Origin: Hydractinia symbiolongicarpus
Taxonomy: Eukaryota; Cnidaria; Hydrozoa; Anthoathecata; Hydractiniidae
Reading direction: 5' to 3'
NCBI RefSeq assembly: GCF_029227915.1
Contig: NC_079877.1
Span: 23,587,851 to 23,651,850 of the forward strand
DNA: 64,000 bases
Below the pieces are notes generated by a model. The model did not search any database. It was given only the letters and a program-made list of their open reading frames with translations, and was not told the DNA's origin. Each line of letters opens with the position of its first letter. The stretch's first letter is position 1. Below, one piece after another: positions 11,926 to 24,400 of this stretch. The translations under genes and the position numbers were made by a program.

Positions 11926-12053
11926 ATTTATACATATATACATATACATATATACATATACATATATACATATACATATACATACATATACATTTATATA
12001 CATACATATACATTTATATATATATATACATATACATTTATATATATATACAT
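11926..12053. repeat. (ATACAT)n / (AT)n microsatellite
   Basis: Alternating purine-pyrimidine repeat of atacat/acatat units. Open frames through it are only dipeptide repeats (Tyr-Ile, Tyr-Val) and are not genes. It marks the junction between the LINE fragment and block A. Confidence 0.95.
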
Positions 12054-12499
12054 TGGATTGGTACTTTTAAAGCTACCTAGCTGTAGCGATATTACATTAA
12101 TATTAACGTATTTATTGGTAATTCGTTTTGGCAAGATTTTGTGACAACTCTATTTCAATATTTACAAAAAACAAAAAACTAACTGTCTTGGCGACAAACA
12201 ACAAGTTAGTGCAGTCACAATTCATGCGCTCGGTTGATACAACCTCATTTTCGCATAGCACCATACAATGCCGCTGACACTTTTTCATGACTATCACGAA
12301 TTATATTGTCCAGGAACAATTCATGTTTATCATGAATTATTAGGACGAGGAGAGGTTGTTAAAATACATAGAGTTCGTAGTTTTAGTTAACCATTGTTAG
12401 AAAAGTTTTTTTGTTACGATACTCTGATTGAATACTGCGAAACGGAAGTAAACTATTATGAATTAATTAGCAAGAGTAAATAAATTGAATTATATTTTC

Positions 12500-14226
12500 A
12501 TATCTGAGTTTTTGGTCTTAATGCAGATTTATTTTTCAATAAATTTTCAGACGCTTTTGCTGACTTTACACGTGTTAAAAGTTCACTGTATGTTAAATCA
12601 TCCTTATAATTGTTGGAAATAATCTCGGTTTGTGCTTTGTTTTTGTAAAACAGTCGCTCAGAGAGGAAAAAAAGGTATATCCCACAACACTGTCGCAAGC
12701 TGGTCATATGTGACGATGGCTGTTTGTAAAGTTTTCCTTAAATAAAGCTTTATAAAGCCTACCTATCTGTCACACAATTCACCCAAACGCAGGTAAAATG
12801 ATTTTCTGTTTTGCCTTTTCTAACAAAAAATCCTTTACATGTTTTAACTAACAAAAATGGGCAGTTGTTTTTATATGTGGCGCCAACTTCACAAATGGAT
12901 TGCTCTGCTTGTAACGCAAGTTAGTACGAAAACATACACATTTAATACTTTTTCTTCTTTTCCGATCTTTGCAAGCAACCCGCGTAGTCTAAACCAGTGT
13001 CTAGAAAACTTCTTGCCGCCTGTATTCGAAGTATAATACGTGTCCGTAAGTTCGTTTCCCGCGGTGCTAATGCTTGTCAGTGCAGGAGGATAAATAACAG
13101 ACGCGTATACCTGTCTGAAGCAGTCCGAAAAAGCGTGGAATTTTATAAATAGATTGTTCTCTTTGAATTCTTCAAAGAAGTGTGGAAGAAAATGAATGCC
13201 TCAGAAATCATTAAGCTAACAACACTTGCCATAGAGCTTTAATGTTCTCGGGAATTTCTTCGTTCCAATCTCTTTTATCTTTACATAGGAGCTGGAAGAG
13301 AGTTTTGACTCGCCTAATGACAAGTCATCAGTCTGATAAGATCACACAATGATACAGCATGATGCAGCTAGTCACAGTATGTTTTTTGTCATGAGAAATA
13401 TTTCGCTTTCTTTAAGAACATGTCGTAGTCACACACAAATTCGCCACACTGAATATCCCAGTATATATCCATTACTTTGTTGTCGACAAACGGTTGATTT
13501 TTCATTTGTGCTTGAGCAAATGTTGTGTCTTCTTTGTTGTCAACATCACTATGTTCATTATCCTTAATGCAAGATTGTAATGACGGATTGTTAGATTTCT
13601 ATTTCCTTATGATATCTTGCGCTTTATGGTAATACGTCCCACCTCTTCAAAGCTATAACATCCACTCACGGAATCGTAATCAAGCAAAAGAAACAAACAA
13701 CTCCCGTAGGCGGATAAATGATTACTCGATCCAAATCATCAAACAAAAGCAACGGACCACCGCGATGTTCTCGAGCTACTTCAATGTTTAAAAAGGCCTG
13801 CATTATATCGGATATTGTAAAAATGTTGTTTAATAGACACCAAAAAACATGTCAAATATCTTTGCTTGTAAGTTTCGGACAGCACATAAGCAATTGTTTA
13901 ACAATGGAGAATTTGCAGCACATCGTGCGTCGCAGACAGCACGAACCATCGTTCCTTATCCTCGTGAATAAATGACAGTCTTTTTAACAATCATTTTAAG
14001 CGATATGTTGCAATATCAAAATTGCCTGAAAAGCATGAACCAGCGTCCTATATCCTCTTGAATAAATGACAGTGTAATGCGGCACGTAAAATGTGGACCC
14101 AGTTATCCTTGCAGTTTCATCAACAGGCACTTTCTGGATAATACCGTGTTCAGGTAGTAAATAAAAATACCGTTGTACTCCTTTTTTTAACTTTGCAATT
14201 GAAATCACTCTTTGCGAGGTTTCCAC
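12500..14226 (-). pseudogene. BEL/Pao reverse transcriptase remnant (block A)
   Basis: Read on the minus strand from 14,226, the fragment shows GIIQKVPVDETAR followed by YVPHYTVI, the BEL/Pao pattern of 'GxIxxVP ... LPHHPV'. SDIMQAFLNIEVA then matches RT motif A, and VIIYPPTGVVCFF matches motif B, at about 13,826-13,670. The first part is separated from motif A by a small tandem duplication around 13,930-14,070. Beyond it are the 'KRDWNEEIP' type segment (13,200-13,330) and degraded sequence to 12.5 kb. Multiple stops and shifts make it non-functional. It is paralogous to 53,484-54,860 (+) and 58,330-59,790 (-). Confidence 0.7.
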
Positions 14227-14297
14227 TCTCGCACATGGCTGAAAACTAAGTTTCTTTTCAGATTCTATACGGCAATGCTTTGCAGGTGTGACTTCTC

Positions 14298-15010
14298 ATG
14301 CGTAGTGAGTTAGTATTTCAGGCGATTCTCGCAAGGGTTCTTCCTCGATCGTCAGTTGGCCTTGGCGTCGAAAACATGGCGGACGAAGAAATCAGAAAGT
14401 TTGTCGAAGCAGCACTTACGAAGCATCAGATGGCAACTTTAGTAGCTGCTGCTACCGCTGCAGAAACAATTGCCAAAGGCGCGAAAAGAAGGTAGAAGCT
14501 ACTACAGAAGAACAACGAAACTTACAGTCAACTAATATAAAAGGGCGAGGTAACCATAAACAGATGGAATTTTGCACCATACTGCGTACTACATTAGACA
14601 GAGCGCAGGAGAGCATCGCTGAAAATTAAGTTAATGCCACTAAAGAACAGCTTGAAGAAGGTAAAAAGTTAATACGGAAACGTGACAAACTTATAAGGTT
14701 AGCGGATAGGGAAGATTGGCAAGCTGTTAACGAGTATGAGAGCGATGATTTAGCCTCTAATTCTGAGGACGAACGCGCCATAAACAGAGCAATAAGAACA
14801 GCAAATGCTAAAAAGGAAAAAAACTAAAAATCAAAGTTACGATATAAGCCTGCGGAAACTTGCAGGAGATACTTTAATTATCACAGTCAAAATACTACGT
14901 TTGTTCCAAACGTACGAAATCTCACATTTACATGGTGTTACCCGCGATAATGTTGGATTTGTCAAAAGCAAGGACATATTTCGACGCATTGTCCTACCAA
15001 AAATCTTTGA
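14298..15010 (+). pseudogene. DIRS gag with CCHC zinc knuckle (block A)
   Basis: A first open frame (MADEEIRKFVEAALTKHQ..., Ala-rich) is broken by stops. Further on, another frame reads KLIRKRDKLIRLADREDWQ and then an acidic stretch. The end of the region encodes CWICQKQGHISTHC at 14,951-14,992, a perfect C-x2-C-x4-H-x4-C zinc knuckle. Zinc-knuckle gag proteins precede the RT in DIRS retroelements. The start at 14,298 is only the first in-frame ATG, and the initiation site of the ancestral protein may be the ATG at MADEE (about 14,376). Confidence 0.7.
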
Positions 15011-15199
15011 ACTTACCTAACATCCACAGTAGCGACAGAAGATAGAATTTTTTTGAAAAATTGCAGACAGTTCGATTTGTGTTAAAGCTTTAATGTTAAC
15101 GTTTATTTTAATTTTCTCGTTGTAGACAGTCAAAATTGGGAATTTGAGTCTGGTAGTACAAATGACATCTCCGTAGCTGGAACTTAAAAAAGAACGAAA

Positions 15200-16720
15200 A
15201 ATTTTGGGCAGACGAATTAGAATGTTCTCCATATGTTTTGGGCATCATAAAAAACGGTTATCATTTACCATTTAAAAGAAAGCCGTCAAATGTTTTGGTT
15301 GAAAACAACACTTCCAGTTTGAGACACAAAACTATTGTCGAGGACAGTATTGAGGAGCTTCTATTGCAAGGTTGTATCGAGGAAGTCAAAACTATGCCAT
15401 ACTGATGCAACCCGCTCACTGTAGCCGAAGGAAAAAAGTTAAGGCTTGTTTTAGACTTCAGATATGTGAATAATATTATTGAATTTCCGAATTTTAAATA
15501 CGAAGACCTTGAAGTTGTGTCACAGCATTTAGAGAAGGATTTTTATTTTTCAACCTTCGATCTCAAAAATGGTTATCACCACATAGCATACAAGAACAGG
15601 ATAGGAAATTTCTTGGTTTTATATGGACATACGACAATTGGTTAACACAGTTTTACCACTTTCTGATTCTGCCATTCGGCCTGGCTAGCACTTGTTATGT
15701 ATTCACAAACGTTTTGAAACCTTCGATTAAAAAATGGAGAAAAAGAGGTACTAAAATCACATTGTATTTAGACGACGGTAGCTATTCTATGTGCACAATC
15801 ATATTCTTTAAATAACATTTCAAGCCGGTCTTGTTTAAAACGATCTATGTAATGCAGGATTTATACTTAAGTTTAAAAAGTCGAATTTAGAACCAGCGCA
15901 AATTGGAAATTGGCTAGGATTTAATATCGACATAACAAAAACGGAATTTTCCGTATCAAAACAGAAAATTATAAAACTTTTACATCTGCTATCTACTGCT
16001 GCTAATTCCAAGTCGGTGAGCGCAAAATAAATTTAAAGAATTGCTGGTTTCTTGATCTCTATGTCAATTGCAATAGGCTCGTTGAATAGTCTCTTTACTA
16101 GACAAATGTACGCATTCATTGAGTCCAGAATAAATTGGTACTCCTCGATGGATATAAGTGAACCTCTTAGAAAACAGTTGTTATTTTGGCCAGTAAATTT
16201 AGAAAAATCAAACGGATTTAGAATCAGGGCTATTAGTGACGCTAGTAGCAACGGGTATGGCGGTTACATAGTAGAAAGGCTAGATAAAATATTAGCAAGG
16301 GGCAGCTTCACTACCCCAGAAAAACAAAAATTTTCTACATACGGAGAATTGTGCCATTGGGAAGGAAACTTGCGAACGAACACGTTAAATGATTTTCGGA
16401 CAATGTCAACGTCGCCCGAATAATCGAAGTTGGTATCACTAAGGAACATTTGCAAATTTGGCTATTGATATTTGGAATTTTCCTTTGTTCCAAGATAAAA
16501 TTATTCGCCTCGTGGATCCCTGACCAACAAAACTCTACAGCCGATTTTCTTTCCAAAATTAATGATACAAATAATTGGATCACAGACACAGAGTCATTTC
16601 TTTTCATACAAAAAGATTTCGCAAAACTTACAGTAGATCGATGTGCTGACGACCTAAACAAAAAGTATGATAGGTTCAATTCAAAGTATTTTTGTTTCGG
16701 CTCAGAAAGTGTTAACGCAA
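15200..16720 (+). pseudogene. DIRS-type reverse transcriptase/RNase H (block A)
   Basis: In order: KLRLVLDFRYVNN; FKYEDLEVV; motif A FSTFDLKNGYHHI (15,548-15,586); motif C LYLDD (15,762-15,776); RNase H ISDASSNGYGGYI (about 16,231-16,269); the VARIIEVG segment (about 16,410); and WIPDQQNSTADFLSK (about 16,513-16,557). 'FKYEDL' and the RNase H tail leading to a DRCADDLN-like segment are characteristic of DIRS elements. A stop after KTMPY, and shifts near 15,600-15,700, 15,780 and 16,423, disrupt it. Copies B and C retain only the RT thumb and a shortened RNase H. Confidence 0.85.
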
Positions 16721-17107
16721 TTTCTTGCGATTGGTCAAGAGAATTTAATTGGTTTTGTCAACCTATTATTATGGTTTGTTATACTTTAAAACACGCGAAA
16801 TTTTGCAGAGCTGATGGTGTATTATTGGTCCATTTGTGGACATCGTCTTTTTATTGGCCATCGTTATCTTCCGACGGGGAATTCTTTGATTCGTTTGTAA
16901 AGTCGTTTATACTACTGGACTCATTTTTCATTAATAACACAGGTTGTAAATCTGTTTTTAACGGTTTTGCTATTTTTTTTATGCAATGGCAATGTTACTT
17001 CGATTCCCATTAGATATCATGAACAAACTTAATTATAGCGATCAATTGACTGTTTTCAGGACAATGCCACACCGGGCATCATGAGTCATCAAAACTTATA
17101 TTGTTTT

Positions 17108-17350
17108 GGATACCTCGCCGCACAGGGCTTGGGTAAAACTTGATGAAAGAATTATTTCGATATCTCGCCGCACAGAGCTTGAGGATAAAAATGAGAGATT
17201 TGTTTGTTATCTCAACACACAGGGATTGAGCAGTGAAATGTTTATGATATCTCGCTGCACAGTGCTTGAGAAGTGGAATTTATATGATATATAGCAGAAC
17301 AAGGTTCGGCGAATAATTTGTTCACGATATCCCACTACCTGCGACTTGAC
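17108..17350 (+). repeat. Degenerate 40-52 bp tandem repeat between RT and recombinase
   Basis: About six units start with 'gatatctcgccgcacag-gcttg' variants, near 17,108, 17,159, 17,207, 17,247, 17,286 and 17,329. The same repeat occurs at 51,600-51,830 and 60,660-60,880, so it belongs to the DIRS element. It is followed by a (TTTA)n microsatellite in all three copies. Confidence 0.8.
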
Positions 17351-17649
17351 GACTACAGACGAAAAACTTTATTTATTTATTTATTTTTTATTTTTTGTCA
17401 ATAATTTCACGATACCTCAAATGACATAGCTAAAAGACTTGTAATAGGTGCTTTGCGTGCTCAGTAAAATTTGCGAGCTTATAGTTTGAGAACATTACTA
17501 CAAACTTTTTTCTATAACTTCTGCGATGTAATGTAGAATTCAGTTTATGGTGATTACGCAAACTTTTTATTAATTAATCAACTAGTTGTTCTTTTTTTTT
17601 TGACGGATCACCTCAACATTGGCATCTCGGAGAAACTATACTCTCTTAA

Positions 17650-18630
17650 GGACGAGTCTTTTCAACAAATACCTGCTAACCTACCCGTTCTTTTTTTAAT
17701 GCAGCCGTTGCTCCAGGGACAATAAGTAAGTATCGTAGGGCATGGCATAGGTGGGTGAAATGGACCAGTAACTATCTATAAGTTTTACATTGTTTGGCTG
17801 ACCCGTTCTTCGTTTTCATCTCTCTAAGAGACTTTGTCGCAGAAAAGAGTTCTGTCAGTACAGTCATTTCGGTTTTTTGTGGAAATCGATGGGGAGACCT
17901 ACATACAGGTCTCTAATCGCCTATAGACAGCCCGATTGTAGCATTTAAAAGAGCTAAACGGCTACTTTCAAAAAATAGTACAAATCGCAAAGAACCATTA
18001 ACTGCAGAAAGATTAAGACACTGGTGACTACCTATGACAAATCCGAAAATTTGATGCATCAAGATTCATAATTTTCTTTATTTTTGGCTTTGCGGGTTTC
18101 TTTCGTATAAGTGAACTCCTGAGCATTCGACTGAAACACAGAATTAGAAAAGGACTCTGCCCAAATTTTCATTGAAAAGTCAAAAACAGATCAGTTGAGA
18201 GATGGGTCTTTATTGCACAAACTGGCAGCACTGCTTGTCCATTATATTGGCTATACAAATACTTTAAAGTGTCAAAAATTTCAGATTCAGAGTGCTTTTT
18301 GATCTGCAGGTTAGCAAAGACCAAAAATGGTCATATCACGATAGAGAATAAAGCAATTTCATACAGTGCTGCTCAAAACATTCGTGAAACACCTAAGCAA
18401 ATCATTTCATAATTGTTACCCAATATGGATTTCACTCTTTAAGATCAGGGAGAGCTTCCGCAGCTGCTAACTATGGAGTTACCGAGCGCTTGATGGGGAG
18501 GCACGGTCGCTGGTTCCCTAGCAGCACTTTCAAAGACAGATTCATAAAAGATAGCAAAGAGGAACCTTTGGACATTTATCTGAATTTTCGATCGTCATTT
18601 GGCCTTAGCGTTGCAAACTTTTGGTAACAG
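17650..18630 (+). pseudogene. DIRS tyrosine recombinase, catalytic Tyr replaced (block A)
   Basis: The N-terminal SAM-like part reads NAAVAPGTISKYRRAWHRWV (17,698-17,757). Box I GFFRISELL gives catalytic Arg at 18,104-18,106. Box II HSLRSGRASAAAN (18,433-18,471) gives the second Arg, and HGRW lies at 18,502-18,513. Ten residues later the expected 'D-x-Y-[IV]-x-D' reads DRFIKD: the nucleophile position (18,541-18,543) is TTC, Phe. Stops in the middle confirm decay. This recombinase would have integrated the circular DIRS cDNA. B and C have lost everything after the N-terminal part. Confidence 0.8.
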
Positions 18631-18849
18631 TGTTTAATGTTTTTCATATCTTTTATTTTATCATGTACCATCAAAACTTCCAGTTTATAACAAAAATCGT
18701 AGAAAACAGACTACGCGGAAATATATTGTAAGATGCACGGCATTTCAAATGGTCATCTTCACGTGTTTCTTTTCTCTAGAAGAAAAGCTATAAAGCTCCT
18801 ATGTTTGGCTCCATGGGCTAGAGAAGATTTTTCATCCAGTTGCTGATCG

Positions 18850-20200
18850 TCATGCCGTCCATCATAGTTGTGTGTGTTGTATATGTGCTAGTGTATTGTA
18901 TATGTGCTTTGCCAAGCCAACGAGGAAATGAGGCAAGAATACCAACATCACCATATTGAGTTGTTACTTATTCTTAATCACCCATTGCTGGTGAGAAGTG
19001 AAAAGAATTATCAATCCTTTTAAACACTTTTTTGCAATATCAAAATTGCCTAAAAATATTTCATGGTTTTGTTACATAAGGCTTCCAAGTATACTAGATG
19101 TTTCTTAGATATGGATTCATTTATAATTTTCTGACTTACCAACTAACTCAATTTCCCAAAATCTATCCAACTAGGTTCTTATTTCCATGTCGACCCTATC
19201 AATTATACGAACTGCATTGCACTTCATGGAATAAATATTTAAATGACAAAGTAAATTAAATTGCAAAGATAAACCACTTACAGCTGACAAAATCTAAGTC
19301 AAGGATGATTCTATGTTTTGCAATATTAAAATTGCCTGAAAATATTTCATAGTTTTGTTACATAAGGCTTACAAGTACACTAGATGTTTCTTAGATATTG
19401 ATGCATTCATAATTTTCTGACATACCAACTAACTCAATTTCCCAAAATCTATCCAACTAGGTTCTTAATTCCATGTCAACCGTATCAAATATACGAACTG
19501 CATTGCACTTCATGGAATAAGTATTTAAATGACAAAGTAAATTAAATTGCAAAGATAAAACACTTACAGCTGACAAAATCTAACTCAAGGAAGATTCTAT
19601 GTCACTAGGATATTCAGAACGACGAACCAATCAACCCAACACAAATGTCCACCATCATCATAACACTAAACGCATTGTCTGCTAATTCTAGATTGGTTAA
19701 ACGCTGGTAAGTACTGAATGTTTTTTATATGTTTTGGATGTTCTGTAAGTGCAAGTTCATCAGACATTTTTACTCTTGTAAAGTTGTAATTGCACAATAA
19801 AATCCACAACTTGTTTCACAATTTAAAGTTTTTCGCTATCGTTCGGAAATATTTTACACCAATAGGAGATTACTTATACCGAAATTACGATAAGTGCTGT
19901 GGGAAAAATGGTATTTAGACTATACGTATTGCCTTCAGCCCGGTGGTAACATTATTTTTTAAATATTCACAAAAATTAACATCGCAAAATAAAATAATAT
20001 TGAGCGATTCTTTTTGCTACCATGGTTCAACAAAGGGTTGTAAACAGTGATTTTATTTTAGCAAAGGTTGTTTCAAAGTTTTAAATGTTTTCAAAGTTTC
20101 AAATGTTTTAAAAAGTATATCACACCCAAAATACTATAATATTCTATGCGCTCTACCCGAGTTTACAACATTCTGAATGCTTGTGCAAGAGCGCTACATC
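18850..20200 (-). mobile_element. BEL protease-side remnant of block A
   Basis: The minus frame near 19,720-19,620 reads LTNLELADN followed by a VDICVG-type segment, resembling the BEL/Pao A17 protease end ('LADP ... IDVLIG'). A roughly 280-bp segment is tandemly duplicated here: 19,037-19,310 and 19,318-19,600 share 'caatat-aaaattgcctgaaaatatttcat' and what follows. Relative to C, about 1.27 kb of gag is deleted between two 'cagtaag'-like repeats (joined at about 19,742). Confidence 0.6.
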
Positions 20201-20432
20201 ATCAAAAATGACACAGTTTTTGGCTCTTATTAAATCTTCCGCTGAATAATTAAACACACGTCCCACCTAGTTGTGGCTTAACCCATCGTTTCGACGGCGG
20301 ATACTTGCTAAGAATTAAAAAAAACAGGTCCAGGGCATAAATTTAGATTTGTGTCAGACAGGTTTACTTCGCATTATACATCTGGAAATAGAGCACATTG
20401 TTAATCACTTAATTAATAATTAACAGCAATAT

Positions 20433-21300
20433 CTAACCATAGATTCGCTCTCGTCGATTGGGATAGAATTGACGGCCATGGTGGTTTCTTCCGCCGTAAA
20501 TTCCTTGATTTGGTTGTCTATGATTTCGTCGATGTTGATAACCTCCTCGTCTGTGGATTTTTCGACGTGGGTATGCTCGTCCATGGCTAATTCGCTGATG
20601 ACAGTGACTTTTCTGGAGTTTGTGAGAATATAGACGAAGCCATGGATCTACGAGAAAATTTGTAAACGACAAAGAAGGCGTCACTTGTACATAAGAGTTA
20701 ATAATCAAAAAAAGGAGCATTTTTTAACCTTTTTGACCGTTATACTGTTGTGCAACGTCGTTGTCCTCTTCTTCGGAATCATCGTCATCTATAAAATTTG
20801 TTGAAGTTTAAGTAGCAAAATTAATTTTAGTCGCACTGTGTCCACTCCTAGATTTTACTTTTACCCGAATCTGCTGACTCTTCAACCTCATTATTCGCAT
20901 CAGATAAAGTGTTACTTTCATTCGAATCTTTAGAATATTCATTTTCGTTATCCGCATCGGATAAGACGTTACTTTCATCCGAATCCTTAGAGTTCTCATT
21001 TTCATAGTTACCATCTGCTACATACTACATACTACAACTAATTCTTCAATAGCATCTCCTTTAATGTTTATCCCTCTTCCTGAAACTTAAATTAAATTAA
21101 TGTATTAATTAAGTCAATGAAAGTTCTCTCCATCATTTTACTAGTATGAGCGTGTAGTGTTTTTTATGGAAATCTTGCGTGTAACATATTAGGGATACTT
21201 TATTTAAATAATTGTAACGGGGAATAAAGACTTTACTTTGTGTTACCTGTGAGCAGAGTTGCCACAAACGCACCACCAGCAACAAATTAAACAACTTCAT
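20433..21300 (-). pseudogene. Gene copy 1: charge-bipartite secreted precursor, broken
   Basis: Exon structure matches copy 3. Exon 2 is 21,300-21,247 (ATG directly after 'ttag'), exon 3 is 21,079-20,865, exon 4 is 20,788-20,729 and exon 5 is 20,647-20,433. GT/AG ends are conserved. A 1-nt deletion in the signal-peptide exon (54 instead of 55 nt, at the GGA codon) shifts the frame. Exon 3 carries a small duplication (gtagtatgtagtatgta) with an in-frame TAG. The acidic part has two SN-LSDA repeats. Exon 5 is still fully open in the cationic frame, DPWLRLYSHK... ending RERIYG. I call it a recent pseudogene. Its mirror partner is copy 5. Confidence 0.8.
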
Positions 21301-21413
21301 CTAACATAAAAAGTAAGTTGTATGTGACATGATCGTTATCGTCATATAGCCAAATCTAATCAAACAAACTTACCTGGTTTAAGGTGCGATTTATTTTTCT
21401 GGCTAAATAGAGG

Positions 21414-21422
21414 CCTTTTATA
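21414..21422 (-). promoter_or_regulatory. TATA box of gene copy 1 (TATAAAAGG)
   Basis: TATAAAAGG on the minus strand, followed by about 40 nt of noncoding exon 1 and donor CAG|GTAAGT at 21,374/21,373. Intron 1 is 73 nt and ends exactly at the ATG. A TGACTCA (AP-1-like) heptamer lies 27 bp upstream at 21,449-21,455. Confidence 0.8.
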
Positions 21423-21455
21423 GGCGACTTTTGAAGGTTCAATTATTATGAGTCA

Positions 21456-24400
21456 CCAGAAAGTTTTATATAGTTTTATTGGAATTGAATATTTCAAAAT
21501 ATTGTAAAATATTGAGTTATTGCAACCCCAGGTTAAGTTATAGTTAAAATTGTTTGATGACAACGAAAAATAATTAGCTGTGTAACACCTGTTCAATAAA
21601 GTAAGATCTAATTAAGTTCTTGCTAGGTCAAACAAAATAGAAACTTTTTAATTAGCAAGTTAGTGTCCGTTGTGGAGTTTCACAACGCATTACAACATTA
21701 AAATTGGATCAGTGTCAAACTAAAATCAATCCTTCTAAAATAATTATTCTTTTAGTATAATGGAACACGTGTCATGGTTTCACAAAATCAGATTAGACAA
21801 GATTAAATGCCTACACCCAACAGCCGACATGAGAGCACGAAAACTTAATCAAAGAATTAAGTTTAATTTACCCTACCACCCTTTCAATTAAGTGCATACC
21901 ATAAATGTCCTAATTTTAGCGCCCCAAGAGTTTGTTTAAGCGTTTACTGCATGTTACAAAGTTTAAATATCGAACTGTATAATTTTATGAAATAAATTAT
22001 ATTTAGTTATCTATCAATGCAAATATTAAGGCGGGCAGTTATTAACATTCATGGTTTCCGCCGACATTTAGTGATGTCAGGTACAATAGTTCTCATTGTG
22101 TCCCCTGTTCATACATATTTTAACTAGATTTGAATAATTTAGCAGCTATCACTTAAGGGAAGGTAAAACAGTATCACGAAAAAGGTGGAAAAATTTACCA
22201 GTTCTTCTAATTTATTTTCATGATGCTTTACATTAAAAATAGGTATCATTTGAACGTGGTAGTAGCAATAGCAGAAATATCTTAGGACTGACTTTTGACA
22301 CAACCACTACCACAGTAGAATCATAGTTTGGACATACTTGTTTCAATGCATGGAATCTCTGACTTGTTCCGAAACAGTAGCCCTTTTTCCGCGGTAGTTT
22401 GTACTAAAACGAAACACGCACCCTCTGGAGAAGACAACTACTTTATCTTTATGTTAAAGACTTGTTAAGTAACCATTTGGGAACATATCTGAATATGTTT
22501 GAGGAAATAGACAATTATAGTTTAGTGATGCATCAGTTTCAAGCATTTGTTTAGGTTTATGTAAACATATATTTACTAAAAATGGTCAAAAATGTTAACA
22601 GGAATATAATACTGTTGACAAGAAAGTACAAAAGCAACGCATATAAGCCTTTGCGTGGAATGTGCACGTGACATAAGTAATGTCTACTGCGGAATAAGAT
22701 CAGAAAAAAAAATGAAATGAAGAACTGAATAACATTTGCAAGTATTTTTTTTACACTTTTCTTATGCACTAGATTAAAGAACAAGTGTTTTTCTAAGAAT
22801 GCGTGTGTCTGTACAAAATCTCTTTTTTAGATTTGAATGGATTAAAAAGCAACATGTAAGAAGTTAAGCTAGGGAGAGTTATGTACTTCGAGCATTTTTA
22901 AATGTAGTAATTTAAAATATATTTGATAAAATTTGTCAAGATAGAAAATACAAATTAAACTTTGTACATAAAGGTTATAGAGTTGTTTCTTTAATGTAGT
23001 TATGTTTTGTATTTCTCAGTTACATACTTTCAAATTTTTTTTAAACTTTTTACAGTAAATAAAATTAATTAACCGATTGATATATCATAAGTAATCATAT
23101 GTAGGTGAGGATGCACTAATGTGATTAAGCTAATGCAAATCTCGAGGTCAGAGCTGTCGGTAGATCGTTGTAAACACCAGAAAAGGGATTGTATTTTAAC
23201 CTTACCTTCCATTAATAAAAAAAATCTAGGTCAAATAAATCAATTTCATTTTAAGTTTTAGCAAACGTAATGCAGTTTATGTGGTACAATGCACAAAAAT
23301 CACATCATTTTAATTGTACCTGCTTTTGTAGGAAGAGCAGACATTTAAGTAAACAAAAGAAGCACACGATGGATGTAAAAAAGAAACAGTGATGACGTTC
23401 TTATTGTACACAAAATTGGTGCCTACAACTATAAGGCAACGTGTTACAGACAATCCACATGTAGGAACAATTATCAATACTACTTTTAGAGTTCTATAAT
23501 TCTGTCTACTACAACTACTGCTGTGATTCTTCATGCAGGAATATGTGTGCCACTGGCATATGATTAAACTTAGATAACTAGTAAAAGTCATCTGATTGCA
23601 TTTAAAACATGCAAATAATGTTGGAATGACATAAATAGTTAGGACTGGTAATAATATTGTCGGTAAATACACAATCAAAAAAACGTTGCACCATATTCTT
23701 TTTTTGTGCGAACTGTATGTGGGAATGGCCTAAGGATCGACACATCCCCTCTAAATTTTGATTGTTAATACTGACATGGATGACACAGAATACAAAATTA
23801 CCGCTAAAAAATTCATGACGAAACATTTAGCGCGGATATACACTAGTCCAGACAGTAAATGAGTCTATGGTCAAATCACTCTCAGTTGTTTTATTTTGTC
23901 CGCTTACAAAAATATAGTATTATTACATAAATTTAGTTCAGCTGATTCGGACAGCTATTTTCTATTTAATTTGAACTTTTAGATAAAGTTTAATTTAATG
24001 GAGACATAATCTCCTTTGAATTAAATTTTAAAATCTAAAAATCAACCACCAGAAAAAAATGGTATGAATTAGTAACAAATATTCTAGGTATACTTTTATA
24101 TCAACTCATTATAGGATTCCTGCTGCGTCCACCACAAACTAGGAAGGAATTTTTGAATCTGTGATAATTGCTTTGCAAAATTAAAAGTTTGTGTGTTAAG
24201 TGTGGTTATTCTTATTCCATTTTTTTCTCTTCCTGTTAAACTGCTCGCAGCTTCACTGTAAAATACCAGTTTATTCTTACAGGGTCTTCTTGGTATTTTT
24301 ACAAGAGATGTTGACACTTTTTTCTACCGTATCACATTATTTATGGTGAATTTCACAATATTTTTTATCTCAGATGTGAAGGGAAAACATTATTCAAGGA

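Larger units (their letters stand above)
12053..20200. mobile_element. Block A: BEL/Pao element (-) with nested DIRS element (+)
   Basis: This composite recurs inverted at 49,030-55,300 (B) and directly at 58,114-64,000 (C). Its left edge, at about 12,053, is defined by where B stops matching (about 55,300). BEL/Pao reverse-transcriptase pieces lie on the minus strand at 12.5-14.2 kb and the protease end near 19.65 kb. The DIRS gag, RT/RNase H and tyrosine recombinase lie between them on the plus strand. BEL was therefore split by DIRS before the block was duplicated. The gag part of BEL, present in B and C, is missing here. Confidence 0.8.

Noticed and set aside
11671-12003. Start of the minus ORF through the ATACAT microsatellite
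   Set aside because: The first 28 residues are a Tyr/Ile/Cys dipeptide repeat from the microsatellite. Only the downstream LINE tail is meaningful.
23310-23826. Overlapping minus ORFs with hydrophobic stretches
   Set aside because: Homologous sequence at 1,400-1,590 and 38,690-38,880 has shifts and stops, so no conserved frame.
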